The position numbers and the translations under genes are program-made. Source: an uncultured Lysobacter sp. (GTDB taxonomy: Bacteria > Pseudomonadota > Gammaproteobacteria > Xanthomonadales > Xanthomonadaceae). From it: 5,523 nt of DNA. The stretch spans positions 1 to 5,523 of the forward strand of contig CALTXS010000078.1 in NCBI GenBank assembly GCA_943913335.1. Reading direction: 5' to 3'. This document shows, piece after piece, positions 1 through 5,320 of this stretch. Position 1 is the stretch's first letter; each line of letters starts with the position of its first letter. The notes under the pieces were generated by a model that was not told the DNA's origin, did not search any database, and saw only the letters and a program-made list of their open reading frames with translations.

Positions 1-783
1 AAGCAGACGGGCGGACCAGGTAAACGGCTTGCCATCGGCGCTGGTCGATTCATCGAGACCAAAGGTTTCGATGGGAGTCCAGGCGCCCATGTCGAGCACT
101 TCGCGCAGGTGACGGTCCTCGCCATTGACGATCAGGCGGCCACGTTGCGGCACGGTACGTACCAGATGATGGAACTGCCGCTGGATCTGGCCGACATTGT
201 CAAAGATGTCCGCGTGGTCGAATTCGAGATTGTTGAGGATTGCGACCAGCGGACGGTAGTGCACAAACTTGGAACGCTTATCGAAAAACGCCGTGTCGTA
301 TTCATCGGCCTCGACGACAAACGCGCGGCCTTTGCCGACGCGAGCCGACGTACCGAAATCCTCGGCGACGCCACCGACCAGGAAGCCCGGCTCCAGGCCG
401 GCAGCCTGCAGCAGATAGGTCAGGATCGAAGTGGTGGTGGTCTTGCCGTGCGTACCGGCCACGGCCAGCGTATCGCGACCGGGCAGTACGTTTTCGGAAA
501 GCCACTGCGCACCCGAAATGTACTTGCGGCCTTTGTTGAGCACATCTTCGACTGCGAGGTTGCCGCGCGAGAGCGCATTGCCGATCACGATTTCATCGGC
601 ATCGGCAGCAATGTGCGCCGGATCGTAACCCTGATGCAAGCGAATCTGCAGCGACTCAAGCTGCGTGGACATCGGCGGATAGATGGCCTGGTCACTGCCC
701 TCGACGGTGTGGCCCAACTCGCGAGCCAAGGCCGCCACGCCGCCCATAAATGTACCGGCGATGCCGAGAATATGCAGATTCAT
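1..783 (-). CDS. mpl: UDP-N-acetylmuramate:L-Ala-gamma-D-Glu-meso-DAP ligase, C-terminus cut by window edge
   Basis: Cytoplasmic Mur-ligase-family enzyme of peptidoglycan recycling. It joins the recovered tripeptide L-Ala-D-Glu-meso-DAP to UDP-MurNAc using ATP. The frame is open from an ATG at 783 to the left edge, giving 261 residues of a protein that is usually about 450, so the C-terminal ligase domain lies outside. Visible: the N-terminal Rossmann start MNLHILGIAGTFMGG (1-15), which is the Mpl form of the MurC-like nucleotide-binding motif; the ATP P-loop GTHGKTTTT (110-118); EADEYDTAFFDKRSKF (158-173); and NNLEFDHADIF (184-194). The last two are strongly Mpl-like. The start is fixed by the conserved N-terminus, although I see no clear Shine-Dalgarno. 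Only 8 bases separate it from the adk stop, so the two are probably one transcript. No defects are seen in this part. Confidence 0.95.
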   Translation of the reverse strand, partial: MNLHILGIAGTFMGGVAALARELGHTVEGSDQAIYPPMSTQLESLQIRLHQGYDPAHIAADADEIVIGNALSRGNLAVEDVLNKGRKYISGAQWLSENVLPGRDTLAVAGTHGKTTTTSILTYLLQAAGLEPGFLVGGVAEDFGTSARVGKGRAFVVEADEYDTAFFDKRSKFVHYRPLVAILNNLEFDHADIFDNVGQIQRQFHHLVRTVPQRGRLIVNGEDRHLREVLDMGAWTPIETFGLDESTSADGKPFTWSARLL

Positions 784-791
784 GGTGCGAT

Positions 792-1370
792 TCAGCCGAC
801 TTTAGACTCGCTATCAATAGCGGTCAGGATGCGATTGAACACCTCATCAAGCTCGCCAACGCCATCGACGATGTTGAGTTGACCGTTGGTGCGGTAGTAG
901 TCAATGACCGGTGCGGTCTGCGAATCGTAAATCTCAAGACGCTTACGGACCGATTCCGGATTGTCATCGGCACGGCCCTCGGCTGCGGCACGACCGGCAA
1001 TGCGGTCGATCAGCAAATCGGTCGGCACTTCGAGCTGGACGGCGTAATCCATCGGCTGCTTGATGCGAGCCAGCAAGGTGTTCAACGCATCGGCTTGCGC
1101 CAGGTTGCGCGGATAACCATCGAGAATGAAGCCGTCCTTGCAGTCATCGCGTTGCAGGCGATCTTCGAGCATACCGAGCAGAATGGCATCGCTCACCAGC
1201 TCACCGCGGGCCATGACCTCTTTGGCCTCAAGACCCAGCTTGGTGCCGGCGGCAACCTCACCACGCAACAGATCGCCCGTGGAAATATGCGGAATCTGCA
1301 GATAATCCTTGAGCTTTGCAGCTTGCGTGCCTTTGCCCGAACCCGGTGCACCCAACAGAACCAAACGCAT
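792..1370 (-). CDS. adk: Adenylate kinase, short (LID-less) form
   Basis: Cytoplasmic AMP + ATP = 2 ADP phosphotransferase that balances adenylate pools. It is 192 aa, against about 214 for the long E. coli type. Motifs in order: P-loop GAPGSGKGTQ (7-16), AMP-binding HISTGDLLR (28-36), FILDGYPRNLAQA (81-93), R123, then a short loop GRAAAEGRADDNPE (126-139) in place of the long LID domain, and VRKRLEIY (141-148). R36, R88 and R123 fall at the E. coli numbers. The start at 1370 is chosen because MRLVLLGAPG is the family N-terminus and GGAG lies 6 bases upstream; an in-frame upstream start at 1385 adds five unconserved residues. The gene lies just upstream of mpl on the same strand and 34 bases after a terminator hairpin. 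All catalytic residues I can check are present. Confidence 0.97.
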   Translation of the reverse strand: MRLVLLGAPGSGKGTQAAKLKDYLQIPHISTGDLLRGEVAAGTKLGLEAKEVMARGELVSDAILLGMLEDRLQRDDCKDGFILDGYPRNLAQADALNTLLARIKQPMDYAVQLEVPTDLLIDRIAGRAAAEGRADDNPESVRKRLEIYDSQTAPVIDYYRTNGQLNIVDGVGELDEVFNRILTAIDSESKVG

Positions 1371-1376
1371 TGACGT

Positions 1377-1380
1377 CTCC
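1377..1380 (-). promoter_or_regulatory. Shine-Dalgarno of adk
   Basis: GGAG on the minus strand, 6 bases before the ATG at 1370. It decides the adk start against the upstream in-frame ATG at 1385. Confidence 0.8.
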
Positions 1381-1404
1381 AACAACTAGAAATGGCTGGG
1401 CACA

Positions 1405-1430
1405 AAAATGGCGCCCGAAGACGCCATTTT
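1405..1430 (-). terminator. Intrinsic terminator with UUCG tetraloop, between the exported-protein gene and adk
   Basis: Read on the minus strand, an 11-bp stem (AAAATGGCGTC / GGCGCCATTTT, one U-G wobble) closes a cUUCGg tetraloop. A run of five T (1408-1404) overlaps the 3' arm. The extra-stable loop forms only in the minus-strand RNA, which points to termination of the gene at 1448-1957, whose stop is 17 bases upstream. It leaves only 34 bases before the adk start, so adk must either be read through or be started from within or upstream of the hairpin. Confidence 0.75.
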
Positions 1431-1447
1431 ATCAACATATTGAGACT

Positions 1448-1957
1448 TTACCCGCAGCTCCCGATGACATCGACTGCGACGGCATAGGCCGGGCGGGTGC
1501 GCTTGGGATCATTGGCAGTCCAGGCCTTCTGCGCTTTTTCCTGCAAATACACGCGAGCACGACCCTGCGCATCGAGTTTATACGGAGCGTTATTGACCTT
1601 TAGACGCCAGACCGACAACGTCGCCAGTTGCGAAGGGCACGCAGCGTTCGGAACCTTGACGAGATCATTCAGGACCCAGCGGGGGTCAGACTCGGGTTTG
1701 ACCTTATCGGCACTCACAAGCTCTGCACGCGCCACACAGCGAGGCGAGGTCTTGCTGACTTGCATCGTGTAGGGCTTGTCGGGAATGCCCGTGAATTGTC
1801 CGGAGATGCGCGCACAGGCCTCCGGAATCGTCCGCAAGGTGTGGGCCTTACCGACGGCCTGCGGCGTGCCCGTGTCACGCGTGATTTCGGGTGTGGCGGC
1901 CAGCGCCACCGACACCGGCAATACCATCGCCAGAAATAAGGGAATTCGAAGGGCCAT
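1448..1957 (-). CDS. Exported protein of unknown function with four cysteines
   Basis: I do not recognise this 169-aa protein. Residues 1-20 (MALRIPLFLAMVLPVSVALA) form a typical Sec signal peptide with an A-x-A-type cleavage near 20/21, so the mature part of about 148 residues is predicted to be periplasmic or secreted. There is no lipobox and no other membrane segment. The mature part has exactly four cysteines (48, 74, 107, 168), enough for two disulfides. The first and last nearly bracket the conserved-looking body, which suggests a small compact beta-type fold; that is inference. The start is supported by AAGGAG at 1972-1967, 9 bases upstream. It is divergent from ppa and followed by its own terminator. 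Composition matches the neighbouring host genes, so it is probably resident chromosome. Confidence 0.85.
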   Translation of the reverse strand: MALRIPLFLAMVLPVSVALAATPEITRDTGTPQAVGKAHTLRTIPEACARISGQFTGIPDKPYTMQVSKTSPRCVARAELVSADKVKPESDPRWVLNDLVKVPNAACPSQLATLSVWRLKVNNAPYKLDAQGRARVYLQEKAQKAWTANDPKRTRPAYAVAVDVIGSCG

Positions 1958-1966
1958 TGAGCGCCG

Positions 1967-1972
1967 CTCCTT
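1967..1972 (-). promoter_or_regulatory. Shine-Dalgarno of the exported four-cysteine protein
   Basis: AAGGAG on the minus strand, 9 bases before the ATG at 1957. It supports that start, which also gives a complete signal peptide. Confidence 0.7.
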
Positions 1973-2119
1973 GACTTGTCTAAACCAGATCTCAGCCTGC
2001 TTGAAATGGGCTGAACCGCAGCCAATTACCCGCTAACATGGCGGCTTGGGGCCCGAGTGGTACCATAACATCCGGGCCGCGGCGCTGCCGTGGCATGCAC
2101 TTTTCGCTAATCAATCAAT

Positions 2120-2124
2120 GGGAG
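2120..2124 (+). promoter_or_regulatory. Shine-Dalgarno of ppa
   Basis: GGGAG lies 5 bases before the ATG at 2130. It decides the start against in-frame ATGs at 2046 and 2118, which would add 28 or 4 unconserved residues. The 172-base divergent gap 1958-2129 shows no -35/-10 pair I would defend for either gene. Confidence 0.75.
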
Positions 2125-2129
2125 TCACC

Positions 2130-2660
2130 ATGGGTCTCGAAGCCGTCTCGGCCGGCAAAAACGCGCCGGAAGAAGTCAACGTCATTATTGAAATCGCCAA
2201 GGATTCCGAACCCGTCAAGTACGAAGTGGACAAGGATTCCAGCGTACTGTGGGTGGACCGCATGCTGTCCACAGCCATGCACTACCCCGCTAACTACGGT
2301 TACGTGCCCAATACGTTGTGTGGCGATGGCGACCCGGCCGACGTGCTGGTGCTGATGCCGCATCCGGTGGTGCCGGGGTCGGTAATCAAGGCGCGACCGA
2401 TCGGTTACCTGAAAATGTCCGACGAAGCCGGCAGCGACGAAAAGCTGATCGCCGTGCCGAACGCCAAGATTTTCCCGGCTTACGCCGACATCACCGATCT
2501 GGATCAGGCTCCCAAGTGGATGCTGGACCAAATCGCCCACTTTTTTGAACACTACAAAGATCTGGAAAAGGGCAAGTGGGTCAAGATCGACGGTTGGGGC
2601 AACGCTGAAGAAGCCCGCGCCGTGCTGGTTGATGCCATTGAGCGCTATAAAGCGCAGTGA
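2130..2660 (+). CDS. ppa: Inorganic pyrophosphatase, family I
   Basis: Soluble cytoplasmic Mg-dependent hydrolase that splits pyrophosphate to two phosphates and so pulls biosynthetic reactions forward. At 176 aa it has the usual bacterial length. The signature DGDPADVLV (66-74) is present. Every active-site residue of the E. coli enzyme can be placed with an offset of one: E21, K30, E32, R44, Y56, D66, D68, D71, D98, D103, K105, Y142, K143. HYKDLEKGKWVK (141-152) is the conserved C-terminal segment. The start at 2130 follows from the SD and from the family N-terminus MGLE. It is transcribed alone, divergent from the exported-protein gene, and ends at a strong terminator. The gene is intact and host-like in composition. 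It is the last clear chromosomal gene before the island. Confidence 0.97.
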   Translation: MGLEAVSAGKNAPEEVNVIIEIAKDSEPVKYEVDKDSSVLWVDRMLSTAMHYPANYGYVPNTLCGDGDPADVLVLMPHPVVPGSVIKARPIGYLKMSDEAGSDEKLIAVPNAKIFPAYADITDLDQAPKWMLDQIAHFFEHYKDLEKGKWVKIDGWGNAEEARAVLVDAIERYKAQ

Positions 2661-2695
2661 TTGGTAAATCGTAAATGGGATTTGGTAACTGGTAA
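2661..2695 (+). repeat. Five 7-bp tandem units after ppa
   Basis: Directly after the ppa stop come TTGGTAA, ATCGTAA, ATGGGAT, TTGGTAA, CTGGTAA, five abutting heptamers with consensus near wTGGTAA. They end 4 bases before the terminator stem. Two units match exactly and the others differ at one to four positions. Function unknown. Confidence 0.65.
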
Positions 2696-2699
2696 GAGC

Positions 2700-2729
2700 A
2701 AGGGCGCCCGGTGGGCGCCCTTTTGTTTT
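2700..2729 (+). terminator. Intrinsic terminator of ppa
   Basis: A 10-bp stem, AAGGGCGCCC (2700-2709) with GGGCGCCCTT (2713-2722), closes a 3-base loop GGT. It is followed by a T-rich tail TTTTGTTTT, which starts within the 3' arm. It sits 39 bases after the ppa stop. It is strong and one-directional by its T tract. Confidence 0.92.
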
Positions 2730-2836
2730 ATCGCTGCGGGATGCACGCTTAGTGCTGCTTTATCCAGGTGGTCAGCGGCGCGAAGGACAACGCCGAGCGC
2801 ACTGTTCTAGCGGCTCTCAGGCGGTTTTGAACGGAG

Positions 2837-2845
2837 TTATCCACA
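2837..2845 (+). promoter_or_regulatory. Perfect DnaA-box 9-mer TTATCCACA
   Basis: Exact match to the high-affinity E. coli DnaA box. Only one copy was noticed, 15 bases before the AT-rich tandem repeats. It may be chance, a DnaA titration or regulatory site, or part of a mobile-element origin. Confidence 0.35.
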
Positions 2846-2860
2846 GTTTTCGCAGGTTTC

Positions 2861-2890
2861 ATTTTCAGCTATTTTCAGCGGTTTTCAGCG
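2861..2890 (+). repeat. Three 10-bp tandem repeats RTTTTCAGCK
   Basis: ATTTTCAGCT, ATTTTCAGCG and GTTTTCAGCG abut, followed by a partial fourth copy GTTTTATACC. They lie 70-100 bases before the integrase remnant. Short direct repeats at this place are what integrase arm-type sites look like, but iterons of a replication region cannot be excluded. Confidence 0.7.
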
Positions 2891-2925
2891 GTTTTATACC
2901 GTTGAAATGAAATCAGTGCTACGAC

Positions 2926-2955
2926 GAGTGCTACAAATTTTGTCATGTAGCACTC
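2926..2955. repeat. 10-bp inverted repeat, possible integrase core site (att)
   Basis: GAGTGCTACA (2926-2935) and TGTAGCACTC (2946-2955) are perfect inverted copies separated by 10 bases. AGTGCTAC also occurs once more in direct orientation at 2915-2922, 12 bases upstream of the left arm copy. Two inverted core arms around a short spacer, just 5' of an integrase gene, is the classical layout of an attachment core. A transcription-factor operator is the alternative. Confidence 0.45.
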
Positions 2956-2959
2956 ACCG

Positions 2960-3844
2960 ACGGGCACGATAACAAGCCGCAAGCGCACGGACGGTTCGAC
3001 CGGCTACACCGCGCAGATTCGCATCAAGCGTGATTGGGAAGATTATACATACCGAGTCCGAAACCTTTGACCGGCAGAATCTGGCCAAGGATTGGATGCG
3101 CCGACGCGAAGCCGCTGGACGCCATCGGACGTCAGGGTTGGATCGGGCACGCACGCTGGCGCCGATCGGAGGGCGCCGGACCTGCTACCACGCTCAATGA
3201 CCTGATCTGGTTCGGTGTGGCGCTGAACACCGCCGAGAATGAGCTGCACATCGAGATGCACATTGAAGAGCTTAACAAGGCGCGCAAGTATCTCCTGGCA
3301 GATGGAACCGTGGGGCCAAGCAAAGAGCGTGATCGCCGGCCGACAGATGATGAGCTGGCACGGCTCGACGCTTACTTCGCCGATAAGGACCGGGGGCGCA
3401 GCGTGCCCATGCGCGACCTAATGTGGTTCGCCATTCACAGCCCCCGACGCCAGGCTGAAATTACCCGACTGCGATGGGTTGATTATGATCCGGACACGCA
3501 CACGGCTACTGGTTCGCAATCTGAAGCATCTGAAACTCAAGCTGGGCAATCACAAGCTGGGCAAGCTGACACTGGATGCGATCGCGATCATTGAGCTCCA
3601 GGCGCGCGATTCGGAATTCATCTTTCCCTACAACAGCTCGACCGTCTCAAATTACTTCACCGACGCCTGCGCCATGCTCGGCATTGAGGATCTGCACTAT
3701 CACGATTTACGCCACGAAGGGACGTCACGCCTGTTTGAAGCCGGCTATGCCATTCACGAAGTACGACAGTTCACACCCCACGATTCCTGGAAGACGCTAC
3801 AGCGCTACACGCACCTGTCGCCGAAGAAACTGAAACTTCGATAG
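2960..3844 (+). pseudogene. Tyrosine recombinase (phage integrase), disrupted by several lesions
   Basis: Remains of a site-specific integrase. An N-terminal arm-binding segment, GTITSRKRTDGSTGYTAQIR (from 2963), is preceded by ACG at 2960-2962 where ATG is expected. An extra T at 3034/3035 breaks the frame; past it the homologous text resumes as ESETFDRQNLAKDWMRRREA. A second break at about 3114 leads to LDAIGRQG. A core-binding part seems deleted near 3130-3150, because the text jumps to EGAGPATTLNDLIW. A third break at about 3505 leads into the catalytic C-terminus. The catalytic set is still readable: Arg of RRQAEITRLRW (codon 3448), HDLR (3701-3712), HDSW (from 3779) and the Tyr nucleophile of RYTHL (3806-3808). 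The stop is at 3842-3844. With no start and three shifts, it is almost surely inactive. Confidence 0.88.
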
Positions 3845-3949
3845 GCGAACAAGGACAAAGGTCTACCCTCTCACGAAATCACAGACGTTAGACATTAAGT
3901 AGTATCAGCTCAATATCTGAATTCCGGTAAGAAATCATAAGTCAACGGT

Positions 3950-4771
3950 TTATCTGACAATAACTATCACTGGCGTATTTGGATTGCGGTCGAGTGCCTC
4001 CCACCGCGTTCGATTCGGACGCTCTATTATTCTAATAGTTTTCGTGTGACGATATTTCTTCGATTCTGCAGCGAAGTTTCGCTGGAGTATATTTGCTTGA
4101 TTATCGACCTGCCGCTGAAATGACTCAGAGTTGTCTAGCCGCTTTAACCGCCTCATGATCGGTACCACTCGGTGATCGCCTAAATCACGAGCGACTTGCA
4201 TATAAGATAGGAATATATGTTGCGCCTGAATCTCGTTATTAATTGTACGAGGCTGCCTTTGTTGGAATTTCCGCATCTCGGTGTACGCCAACATTTCAAT
4301 CGCATACAACGAGCCATCCAACGCCGCCATATTCAAGTACATAGACGCAATTTTTAGATCGCCCGTACGAAGTGCCTTCAGGCCAAGAGCGATCTTCTCG
4401 TTCGGCGAATTGCGGTCCCGGATCGCTCTAAGAAGCTCTTCTTTAGGCATTGAGAACAATTGTGATAGCTCGCTTCGAGTGGGAAATCCCTGCCGTTTCA
4501 GCCATGCTGCTTCGCTCTCATCCAGCGCAGTAAAACTAGTATCTTGCCGTATCGCCTGATCACTACGTAGGTTATGTTTTCCTGGTGGCAGTGGTCTGTT
4601 TGGATCCTGAGAATTCAATCTTTTCGTCAAAAGTGGTTTATTGGCCCCTTGCACGGTACTTGAAGTCTGCATCAGCTGCGCCGCCTGAACCGGTTGCGCA
4701 CAATATCCAATGACTAAAACGGTTAAACCTAGAGTTAAAATTTTCACGTGAGTGGTTCCCATGGCTAACAT
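3950..4771 (-). CDS. Exported helical-repeat (Sel1-like) protein, possible immunity partner
   Basis: It is 273 aa from the ATG at 4771; starts at 4762 (ATG) or 4747 (GTG, giving a VKILTLGLTV start with GGGAA upstream) are equally possible. An N-terminal signal peptide has its hydrophobic core at 11-23 and PVQA-AQ cleavage near 30. C24 is not in a good lipobox because Tyr precedes it, so the protein is probably soluble and periplasmic. The mature part is basic and mostly helical. Residues 126-159 read like one Sel1/TPR-type helical hairpin (LGLKALRTGDLKIASMYLNM, then AALDGSLYAIE); I cannot define further repeats. It overlaps the PLA2-like gene by 7 bases from 4771, or follows it by 2 bases from 4762, so the two are translationally coupled. 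By position it may neutralise that enzyme in the periplasm; this is inference. The gene is AT-richer than the host genes. Confidence 0.8.
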   Translation of the reverse strand: MLAMGTTHVKILTLGLTVLVIGYCAQPVQAAQLMQTSSTVQGANKPLLTKRLNSQDPNRPLPPGKHNLRSDQAIRQDTSFTALDESEAAWLKRQGFPTRSELSQLFSMPKEELLRAIRDRNSPNEKIALGLKALRTGDLKIASMYLNMAALDGSLYAIEMLAYTEMRKFQQRQPRTINNEIQAQHIFLSYMQVARDLGDHRVVPIMRRLKRLDNSESFQRQVDNQANILQRNFAAESKKYRHTKTIRIIERPNRTRWEALDRNPNTPVIVIVR

Positions 4772-5262
4772 CCAAGCAAAGAGTAGGCAGCGGCGAAATA
4801 CCTACATTTCGCTTCCTTCTGCGCCGCGTCGAAGAATCGCCCAGGAATGGTCGCGACATTTGCAACTAATAAGGCTGCATAGGCAATCGCTTGGTTCAAT
4901 ACGATAGGTGAATATGCGGGCCAATCTGTCTCGCCGATTACTTCTCGGGCATCCTCATACATGTCGGCGCCTAGTTGAATGTCACAATCTTCTTTGACAC
5001 TAAATAGTGCGCCATAACATCTATCGTGATCATCGCATGCGGCGCTAAATATCCCTGGATAATTATCACCGAGTATAACGAGGTCAGAACCGATAATTGG
5101 GGCGCTACACCCATTAACCGACAACAGTGAAACATGTGTCAGATCGCAGTCTGAAGGTGCGTTTGCAATTACAGCTGCACATGTCGCAATCGTCGGTATC
5201 GGACCACTGCCTCCTGGTGATGAGCCGCTTACCCCGTCCAAAAAAAGTCCGCGGGAAAGCAC
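4765..5262 (-). CDS. Phospholipase A2-like protein, cysteine-rich, no signal peptide
   Basis: 165 aa from a GTG at 5262. The motif ACDDHDRCYG (75-84) matches the secreted PLA2 active site CCxxHDxCY, with catalytic His79 and calcium-ligand Asp80. CD (93-94) and DM (100-101) follow as in PLA2-like bacterial proteins, and N50-G51-C52 may belong to the calcium loop. Eight cysteines (28, 39, 52, 76, 82, 93, 153, 165) suggest up to four disulfides and action outside the cytoplasm. If active it would cut the sn-2 acyl chain of phospholipids. There is no signal peptide: residues 10-23 are GVSGSSPGGSGPIP, a linker-like Gly/Ser/Pro stretch, and no strong SD precedes the GTG. The true N-terminus may therefore be an upstream tail-protein domain. 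It is coupled to the exported protein downstream. The PLA2-like call is firm on the motif only; activity is not shown. Confidence 0.72.
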   Translation of the reverse strand: MLSRGLFLDGVSGSSPGGSGPIPTIATCAAVIANAPSDCDLTHVSLLSVNGCSAPIIGSDLVILGDNYPGIFSAACDDHDRCYGALFSVKEDCDIQLGADMYEDAREVIGETDWPAYSPIVLNQAIAYAALLVANVATIPGRFFDAAQKEAKCRYFAAAYSLLGC

Positions 5263-5320
5263 TCTAATTCCGTAGTAATCTCGAAACCTTGACTGGTTTG
5301 TTCGCCATTATCAGGGTTGG

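Larger units (their letters stand above)
2731..2959. other. Gene-free junction region between host chromosome and island
   Basis: I see no credible coding frame or RNA gene here. It holds a DnaA-box 9-mer (2837-2845), 10-bp tandem repeats (2861-2890) and an inverted repeat (2926-2955). It becomes AT-rich from about 2825 on. The host/island boundary probably lies inside it. Confidence 0.6.

Noticed and set aside
109..882. Long plus-strand open frame of 257 codons
   Set aside because: It lies antisense to mpl, has no protein-like motifs, and is the usual shadow of a GC-rich coding strand.
750..1373. Long plus-strand open frame of 207 codons
   Set aside because: It is antisense to adk, whose minus-strand translation carries every family motif.
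2046..2129. N-terminal extension of ppa from the ATG at 2046
   Set aside because: The added 28 residues are unlike the family, and the good SD sits before the ATG at 2130.
2115..2552. Minus-strand open frame of 145 codons
   Set aside because: It is antisense to ppa, which is certain from its active-site residues.
2861..2890. CRISPR array
   Set aside because: The units are 10 bp and abut without spacers.
3034..3594. Independent 186-aa gene within the integrase region
   Set aside because: Only part of the frame matches the integrase. Its start lies at a frame break and its tail after about 3505 is out-of-frame text, so it is a piece of the pseudogene.
3479..3844. Stand-alone small recombinase of 121 aa
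   Set aside because: It contains the HxxR, H and Tyr residues but not the first catalytic Arg, which sits in the preceding frame. It is better read as the 3' part of the broken integrase.
4281..4559. Plus-strand open frame of 92 codons
   Set aside because: It is antisense to the exported Sel1-like gene, which has a signal peptide and coupling to the gene before it.
5264..5308. Minus-strand mini-gene of 14 codons (MANKPVKVSRLLRN) ending just before the PLA2 GTG
   Set aside because: It has no SD, no known counterpart, and lies in a zone where the gpU text continues in another frame. A chance frame is likelier, though a reinitiation role is possible.
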